This document shows positions 59,111-64,000 of a stretch of 64,000 bases of DNA, piece by piece (the first letter of the stretch is position 1; each line of letters opens with the position of its first letter). Origin of the DNA: Candidatus Sulfotelmatobacter sp. (GTDB taxonomy: Bacteria; Acidobacteriota; Terriglobia; Terriglobales; Acidobacteriaceae); assembly GCA_030041215.1 (NCBI GenBank), contig JASHOH010000033.1:1-64000 (forward strand), written 5' to 3'. Both the position numbers and the translations under genes were made by a program. The notes beneath the pieces are model-generated. The model was not told where the DNA came from. It saw only the letters and a program-made list of their open reading frames with translations, and did not search any database.

Positions 59111-60439
59111 TTACCTCGGCAACTGCTGCCCGCGCGTCTCTGCCCCGAAGGGAATCAGTAGCAGGCCAACTGCGAAGGCGATCGACGTAAGGGCGACCGG
59201 CACGCCCAGCGATCCGTAGTGGCGCACGCCATATCCGACCAGAAATGTGATGCCGGCGCCGCCGAATCGTGCAAATGACGTGGCGAAAGCAAACGCGCTG
59301 GCGCGGCATTCCGTGGGATATTGCTCCGGCAGCCAGAGTGTGTAAACGGCGAAGTTCGCCCCGCCCAGCCCCAAGAAAAACAAACAGACAAAGAATAGCG
59401 CCAACGCGCTCGGGCCCATGTAGAAGACTTTGCCGAACGTAAGCGCAATGAAGATCAGCATCAGGCTGAAGAAAAACGCCAACGCGCCGCGGCGTCCTAA
59501 ACGCTCAGCCAGGAACGGCATACAGAAGCAGCCGATAATCGTCGCGAAAGAGACCAGCATCATCCCGTAAGAAGCGATCTGAGCGGCGGCTGGAGCTGAG
59601 CGCCCTCCAGCCTGGGCCAATGTGGTGATCGCAGTTGGAACATACACCGTACCTGCCCACAATCCGCAAATCGAGGCCAGCATGAACAGTGCATTCAGAA
59701 TGGTGCGCCGCCGCCATTGCGATGTGAACAGCGCCGCAAACGGACGCCAGATTGCCCATGAACGCACCACGCTCTCTTTCTTTTTCCAGGTGCTTGGTTC
59801 GGTGACTCCATGCCGCAGCCACGCCAGCAGCAACGCCGGCAATCCGCCGACGATGAACATGGCGCGCCATCCATAATGGCTGCCGATGGCGTAGTTCGCC
59901 AGCGACGCGAGAAAGAAGCCGACGTAGTACCCGGTGTGCATGAAACCTGCACCCATGCGGCGGCGGTCCTCCGGCCACTCTTCGGCGACGAAGGTTCCTC
60001 CCATCGCCCACTCGCCGCCAATGCCAATACCGGCCAGCAGCCGCAAAATCGCAAGCTGCCACACATTCGTGACGAATGCGCTCAGGAACGTGAATGCTGA
60101 ATACCACACGATGGTGAGCATCAGCGTGCGCACGCGGCCGAACTTATCGCCAATCGGTCCCCACAGAAACGCCAGGCCCCAGCCGACCAGAAAAAGGGCG
60201 AACGATAATGATCCGTAGTAGCCGACGTTCCCTTTGGTGGCGGGAATGCCTGAGCGCGGCAGCAGCGCCGTCATCGCCGGCACAAGCACGAGCGCGTAGA
60301 CAACGGAGTCCATGCCGTCGAGCGTCCATCCGCCCCACGAGGCCCAGAAGCCGCGGATCTGGTTGCGGGTGAGGGAGCTTGACGTGGGGATGGCAACAAG
60401 CTCGGGACCGATCGTGGGGTTCCTCGCGGCGCTGGGCAT
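59111..60439 (-). CDS. MFS metabolite:proton symporter
   Basis: A 442-residue, twelve-helix permease from ATG 60439. Features of the sugar/aromatic-acid:H+ symporter groups: DGMDSVVYALVLVPAM in helix 1, GPIGDKFGRVRTLML motif A, RLLAGIGIGGEWAMGGTFVAEEWPEDRR after helix 4 and the matching AERLGRRGAL in the second half. The G-G-E-W-x-x-G pattern is typical of the group that includes lactate and sialic-acid carriers. Substrate is not assignable. It is preceded by pckG on the same strand, about 170 bases upstream. Confidence 0.88.
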   Translation of the reverse strand: MPSAARNPTIGPELVAIPTSSSLTRNQIRGFWASWGGWTLDGMDSVVYALVLVPAMTALLPRSGIPATKGNVGYYGSLSFALFLVGWGLAFLWGPIGDKFGRVRTLMLTIVWYSAFTFLSAFVTNVWQLAILRLLAGIGIGGEWAMGGTFVAEEWPEDRRRMGAGFMHTGYYVGFFLASLANYAIGSHYGWRAMFIVGGLPALLLAWLRHGVTEPSTWKKKESVVRSWAIWRPFAALFTSQWRRRTILNALFMLASICGLWAGTVYVPTAITTLAQAGGRSAPAAAQIASYGMMLVSFATIIGCFCMPFLAERLGRRGALAFFFSLMLIFIALTFGKVFYMGPSALALFFVCLFFLGLGGANFAVYTLWLPEQYPTECRASAFAFATSFARFGGAGITFLVGYGVRHYGSLGVPVALTSIAFAVGLLLIPFGAETRGQQLPR

Positions 60440-60611
60440 GACAGTGCGCAAATATAGCAAAAATGTGCGGAAATACTAGGGGAAAAATAGCGACCAGGCT
60501 GAATGAATCGGAGCTTAGAGTGACATGTACACCAAGCCCGCCAAATTGCCCTCGCGGCAGCCACTCAGGACAGCCGAGGGCCGCTGTCGCCACATCGGCA
60601 GGAGCGATTTT

Positions 60612-62444
60612 CTACGACCGGGCCGCCTTGAGGCGATCTTCTAGATTCTGTAGCTCTGCGTTCAATTCTTGCGGCAAACGGTCGCCGAACTTGGCGAAGT
60701 GCTCTTTGATTCGCGGCACCTCTTCCAGCCAGCCGTGAACATCAACGCTGAGCAGTTCCTGTACGTGTAGGGCGTCAATGGTAAGGCCGCTGATGTCGAG
60801 ATCGAGAACCTCGGGAATGCGGCCGATGGGCGTTTCCTTGGCGTGAACTTTGCCATCGCAGCGCTGGAAGATCCACTTCAGCACGCGGCTGTTTTCGCCG
60901 TAGCCCGGCCACATGAATTTGCCGTTCTCGTCCCGGCGAAACCAGTTGACGTAGAAAATCTTGGGCAGTCTGGCGCCGGCGTGTTTGCCCATCTTGAGCC
61001 AGTGGCCGAAATAATCCCCCATGTTGTAGCCGCAGAAAGCAAGCATGGCCATGGGATCGCGGCGCAACTGGCCGACTTTGCCGGCAATCGCCGCGGTGGT
61101 CTCGCTGCTCTGGGCTGCGCCGAGAAACGTTCCGTGCTGCCAGTTGAAAGCCTCGGTCACGAGTGGGACAATCCCGCCGCGGCGGCCGCCGAACAGGATG
61201 GCATCGATCGGCACACCTTTAGGATCCTCCCACTCGGGAGCGATCACCGGGCATTGCGAGGCCAGAACTGTAAAGCGTGCGTTGGCATGGGCGGCAGGGC
61301 GGCCCGATTCCGGGGTCCAGGGGCGGCGCAGCCAGTCGATCAATTTCGCCGGTTTGTCCGCGGTCATTCCCTCCCACCAGACATCGCCTTCCATGGTCAT
61401 GGCGCAGTTGGTGAAGACGGAATTGCGGTTCACCGTGAGCATCGCATTTGGGTTCGACTTCATGCTCGTGCCAGGCGCCACGCCGAAAAAGCCATATTCA
61501 GGATTGATCGCGTAAAGCCGTCCGTCGGAACCAAACTTCATCCATGCGATGTCGTCGCCTATGGTTTCGACCTTCCAGTCGGGAATGGTTGGAATCACCA
61601 TCGACAGATTGGTCTTGCCGCAGGCGGAAGGAAACGCACCGGTAAAGTACTTCACCTGGCCGGAGGGGCTGGTCATTTTCAAAATCAGCATGTGCTCGGC
61701 CATCCAGCCTTCATCGCGCGCCTGTACGGAGGCGATGCGCAGGGCGTGGCATTTTTTGGCCAGCAGCGCGTTGCCGCCGTAGCCGGAACCGAACGACCAG
61801 ATTTCGCGGGTTTCCGGAAAATGACAAATCCATTTGTTCTCGGCGTTGCAACGCCAGGTTAAGTCGGGTTGATTCGGACCGAGCGGCGCGCCTACCGAAT
61901 GCAATCCGCGAACAAACTCGCCATCGGGACCAAGCGCCTCGAGCACGTGCATGCCGACGCGCGTCATGATATGCATGCTGGCGACAACATAGGCCGAATC
62001 TGTGATCTCAACACCAATTCGCGCAATATGTGAGCCGATCGGACCCAGACTATACGGGACGACGTACATCGTGCGGCCGACCATCGAGCCTGAGAACAAG
62101 CCCGTGAGCTTCTGCTTCATCTTGGCAGGATCTTCCCAGTTGTTCGTAGGACCGGCATCTTCGCGGCTGCGGGAGCAGATGAAAGTCTGGTCTTCGACGC
62201 GGGCGACGTCGGCGGGATCGGAGCGCACTAGATAGCTGTTGGGGCGCTTCGCCGCGTCCAGCGGGATAGCCGTGCCGGTGAGCACCAGCAACCGCAACAT
62301 GGACTCGTATTCTTCTGCCGATCCATCGCACCAGTGGATGCGATCGGGTTTGCACATCCGGGCCATCTCTTCGACCCAGCGCTCGAGTTTAGCGTGGTGT
62401 GGCTGACCCGCTGCGGCTTCGACTTCAATCGTAGTTGCAGCCAT
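60612..62444 (-). CDS. pckG: Phosphoenolpyruvate carboxykinase (GTP)
   Basis: Converts oxaloacetate to PEP with GTP, the first step of gluconeogenesis. The 610-residue protein has the PEPCK(GTP) signature [12 protein letters not shown] (P-loop with the hyper-reactive Cys), [26 protein letters not shown], the [29 protein letters not shown] region, and an N-terminal substrate motif with Arg in [23 protein letters not shown]. Length and motif order are normal for the GTP class. Relevant to the upstream glyoxylate block: malate from malate synthase would enter gluconeogenesis through this enzyme. Start ATG 62444. Confidence 0.95.
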   Translation of the reverse strand: MAATTIEVEAAAGQPHHAKLERWVEEMARMCKPDRIHWCDGSAEEYESMLRLLVLTGTAIPLDAAKRPNSYLVRSDPADVARVEDQTFICSRSREDAGPTNNWEDPAKMKQKLTGLFSGSMVGRTMYVVPYSLGPIGSHIARIGVEITDSAYVVASMHIMTRVGMHVLEALGPDGEFVRGLHSVGAPLGPNQPDLTWRCNAENKWICHFPETREIWSFGSGYGGNALLAKKCHALRIASVQARDEGWMAEHMLILKMTSPSGQVKYFTGAFPSACGKTNLSMVIPTIPDWKVETIGDDIAWMKFGSDGRLYAINPEYGFFGVAPGTSMKSNPNAMLTVNRNSVFTNCAMTMEGDVWWEGMTADKPAKLIDWLRRPWTPESGRPAAHANARFTVLASQCPVIAPEWEDPKGVPIDAILFGGRRGGIVPLVTEAFNWQHGTFLGAAQSSETTAAIAGKVGQLRRDPMAMLAFCGYNMGDYFGHWLKMGKHAGARLPKIFYVNWFRRDENGKFMWPGYGENSRVLKWIFQRCDGKVHAKETPIGRIPEVLDLDISGLTIDALHVQELLSVDVHGWLEEVPRIKEHFAKFGDRLPQELNAELQNLEDRLKAARS

Positions 62445-62704
62445 AAGGGCAGATATCTCCGGTAGCGCGGCGCCCGCTCACAAAATTCGGCTGCACGCTT
62501 GGCGGGCTGGAAGCGAGAAAAGCCAAAATCCGTCAACAGCCCGGGTGTGCAGCCTTAATTGCCAGCAACGGCCTTCTTCAAGCACAGGTTTATTATTTTC
62601 TCGCACTTGCCGACATTATGCCAGCAAATGATGGTCACACTACCACAGGCGGACACTGGCTGATGTGATGCGGGTCACAAAAGAAAAGTGGAGCAGAACT
62701 GCCG

Positions 62705-63076
62705 TCAGGCAACGACTTCGAGCGTATGATCGCCGCTTTCCCAGATGTCTTTGCGGACAACGAGGGGCAGAACAAGGCGATTGCCGATTGGTGCTTCAGA
62801 CTGTCCGCTATCGTCTCCGGCAATCACGAATCCTTCACGATCGAAGGTTTTGTTGTCGATGTAAGGCTCGAGGCGGAGCACGTAGGGGCCGTGGCTCGCG
62901 TTATCTTCGGGCGGGCCGACAATGTCCCACAGGCCCCAGGGTATGGGCCCCAAAGCAAACATCGTCTGGGCGCAGGGAGCATTCCTCCCGGCACCGCAGC
63001 CGGAGTAACCTACGCCCGCCACCACGCCGCGCCGGTCGCGCAGGATGCCGGTGGATTGTTGATAGTTCCAGCTCAT
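62705..63076 (-). CDS. DUF2778-like (Tlde1-type) small protein lacking the His/Cys catalytic pair
   Basis: A 123-residue protein beginning MSWNYQQSTGILRDRRG, then VAGVGYSGCGAGRNAPC and GLWDIVGPPEDNASHGPYVLRL, a pattern of the DUF2778/Tlde1 L,D-transpeptidase-like domain. In that family a HGDS...GC motif carries the catalytic His and Cys; here the equivalent region reads FVIAGDDSGQSEAPIGNRLVLPL with neither, so the enzyme activity is likely lost or different. Start ATG 63076; it is divergent from the TetR gene, and a palindrome lies 34 bases upstream. Confidence 0.7.
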   Translation of the reverse strand: MSWNYQQSTGILRDRRGVVAGVGYSGCGAGRNAPCAQTMFALGPIPWGLWDIVGPPEDNASHGPYVLRLEPYIDNKTFDREGFVIAGDDSGQSEAPIGNRLVLPLVVRKDIWESGDHTLEVVA

Positions 63077-63109
63077 CGCGTTCCGTTAAAATCGAGAGAG
63101 ATTCGATAT

Positions 63110-63131
63110 TTATATAGTGTTCGCTATATAA
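63110..63131. promoter_or_regulatory. Operator-like palindrome, site 1
   Basis: TTATATAG-TGTTCG-CTATATAA: perfect 8-bp arms, six-base spacer. It lies between the divergent DUF2778 and TetR genes. A related site lies at 63165-63186. Confidence 0.72.
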
Positions 63132-63144
63132 TGTGTAACAGTTG

Positions 63145-63173
63145 TTGCCAGTTGAAGTCAAGATTTGTATAGT
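63145..63173 (+). promoter_or_regulatory. TetR gene promoter
   Basis: TTGCCA at 63145-63150 and TATAGT at 63168-63173, 17 bases apart, both close to the sigma-70 consensus. The -10 box lies inside the second operator-like palindrome. Confidence 0.65.
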
Positions 63174-63186
63174 GATCTCTACAGAA
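63165..63186. promoter_or_regulatory. Operator-like palindrome, site 2
   Basis: TTGTATAGTGATCTCTACAG and following AA match site 1 at 17 of 22 positions and cover the -10 box of the TetR promoter, 55 bases from site 1 (about five turns). It fits autorepression. Confidence 0.6.
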
Positions 63187-63196
63187 AGAGAACCGC

Positions 63197-63829
63197 ATGA
63201 CGCCGCTGGGGCGACCCCGCACTTTTGACCGCGCGCTTGCCTTGCGCAACGCGATGGAAGTGTTCTGGGCGCTGGGTTACGAAGGCGCCACCCTCACCGA
63301 TCTTCAGAAGGCCATGGGCGGACTCACGCCGCCCAGTTTGTACGCGGCCTTTGGTTCCAAAGAAGAGTTGTTCCGCGAAGCGGTTGAGCTCTACAGCCGC
63401 ACGCTCGGGGACCCCATGAAGAAAGCGTTGGATGAGACCCCAACGGCGCGCGCGGCGATTGAGGCCCTGTTGCACGCGGCCGTGCAGGCATTCTGCAAAC
63501 CCGGCGCGCCCCGCGGTTGCATGCTTGTACAGGGAGCGATGGGAACATCCACAAGCAGCAGTGTAGAGCAATATCTGCGCCGCCTGCGCACCCGCCGGCG
63601 AAAACTGATTCAGCAGCGGCTGGAGCGCGCGGTGGAGCAGGACGAATTGCCACCAGGACTCGATCTTGCTGGCATTGCCTCGTTCTATACAACGGTCATC
63701 GACGGACTGGCATTACAAGCCCGCAGCGGCGCATCGCGCAAGTCCCTAAATTTTGCGGCCAGTTGTGCCCTGGCCGCATGGGACGCAATAATCACGCAAA
63801 ATCTGTCTGATCACAAAACGCGATCTTAA
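63197..63829 (+). CDS. TetR-family transcriptional regulator
   Basis: A 210-residue repressor. The N-terminal HTH is clear: TFDRALALRNAMEVFWALGYEGATLTDLQKAMGGLTPPSLYAAFGSKEELFREAV. The C-terminal ligand domain contains TARAAIEALLHAAVQAFCKPGAPRGCM and a helix with LRTRRRKLIQQRLERAVEQ, and resembles the YbiH/AcrR-like subgroup with one Cys. Start ATG 63197. Two similar palindromes precede it. A DinB-type gene follows 13 bases later, so both are probably in one operon. Confidence 0.9.
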   Translation: MTPLGRPRTFDRALALRNAMEVFWALGYEGATLTDLQKAMGGLTPPSLYAAFGSKEELFREAVELYSRTLGDPMKKALDETPTARAAIEALLHAAVQAFCKPGAPRGCMLVQGAMGTSTSSSVEQYLRRLRTRRRKLIQQRLERAVEQDELPPGLDLAGIASFYTTVIDGLALQARSGASRKSLNFAASCALAAWDAIITQNLSDHKTRS

Positions 63830-63842
63830 GGGGAGGCAGGAA

Positions 63843-64000
63843 ATGGAAATTCGCGACCTCGGCATTTTTCTCGATTACTTCGACAAAGTTCACGAGCGGA
63901 CGATGCGGGTTGCCCGCTGCATTCCTCCAGACAAAGTGGACTACTCATATCGTGAGGGAAAATTCACCCTGGGCGACATCGCCCGACATATTGCGCTCGC
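63843..64000 (+). CDS. DinB-like domain protein, 3' end outside the window
   Basis: Only the first 52 codons are present: MEIRDLGIFLDYFDKVHERT, MRVARCIPPDKVDYSYREGKFT, LGDIARHIALA. This is the typical DinB start, where the last His of LGDIARHIA is one metal ligand. A strong GGGGAGGCAGGAA site precedes ATG 63843. It follows the TetR gene and is probably co-transcribed. Confidence 0.8.
   Translation, partial: MEIRDLGIFLDYFDKVHERTMRVARCIPPDKVDYSYREGKFTLGDIARHIAL

Overview
The window reads as a chromosomal segment of a soil-type member of the Acidobacteriota (probably class Terriglobia). This is inferred from gene content and style: a lysine/DAP cluster, Tad minor pilins, a PEP-CTERM protein, an ECF/anti-sigma/DUF4097 set, a choice-of-anchor-type repeat protein, and many short interspersed repeats between ordinary housekeeping genes. 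No rRNA, tRNA or CRISPR array was recognised, so the assignment has no rRNA support.

Layout. 1-5.9 kb: end of an unknown gene, threonine dehydratase, a VapBC toxin-antitoxin pair with a twin-palindrome operator, RNase J, an EcsC-family protein and a HAD phosphatase. 5.9-11.5 kb: a minus-strand lysine/diaminopimelate block transcribed asd-lysC-dapB-dapA-dapD; dapA carries an unusual Cys/His-rich C-terminal extension. 11.7-18.1 kb: galT with an apparent one-base frameshift, an AI-2E-type permease, then a minus-strand run of ECF sigma factor, anti-sigma factor, DUF4097 protein, shikimate kinase and a secreted protein. 18.4-29.8 kb: MFS transporter, XdhC/MocA-like molybdoenzyme maturation pair, SurA-like isomerase, epimerase, menG, aroB, TerC and an M28 lipoprotein. 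29.9-38.5 kb: tatBC, an S41 protease, a prepilin peptidase with three TadE/TadG-type proteins, an AMIN-domain protein and a PEP-CTERM protein. 38.9-41.3 kb: a hydratase, a PstS-like binding protein and a small CxxC protein.

The most interesting block is 41.5-53.2 kb. Nine co-directional genes form an apparent oxalate/glyoxylate module: malate synthase, alanine/serine-glyoxylate aminotransferase, an oxalate-CoA-ligase-like enzyme, a ketopantoate-reductase-like protein, a FadR-type GntR regulator with its own promoter and operator-like palindrome, a three-gene thiamine-diphosphate oxidoreductase (fused gamma-delta, alpha, beta) and an OxlT-like antiporter. The alpha subunit has the YPIRP motif in place of the YPITP of pyruvate:ferredoxin oxidoreductases. 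Together with the fused gamma-delta subunit and the OxlT neighbour, this points to a CoA-independent, ferredoxin-linked oxalate oxidoreductase, best known from acetogens. Oxalate would enter by exchange; one branch oxidises it to CO2 and reduced ferredoxin, the other may activate it to oxalyl-CoA and lead, after a reduction not encoded here, to glyoxylate for malate synthase and the aminotransferase.

53.2-58.8 kb is a mobile-DNA region: a decayed REP-associated (RAYT) transposase, hairpin repeats, a secreted repeat protein and a complete 2763-bp IS1595-type element with 25-bp inverted ends and an exact 8-bp target duplication (CACTATTT). The element carries four passenger genes including a DUF3800 protein. 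59.1-64 kb holds an MFS transporter, GTP-dependent PEP carboxykinase, a DUF2778-like protein, a TetR regulator with two similar operator-like palindromes and the start of a DinB-type gene. At least five families of short interspersed repeats lie in the gaps and in two cases appear to be translated as the end of a neighbouring ORF.
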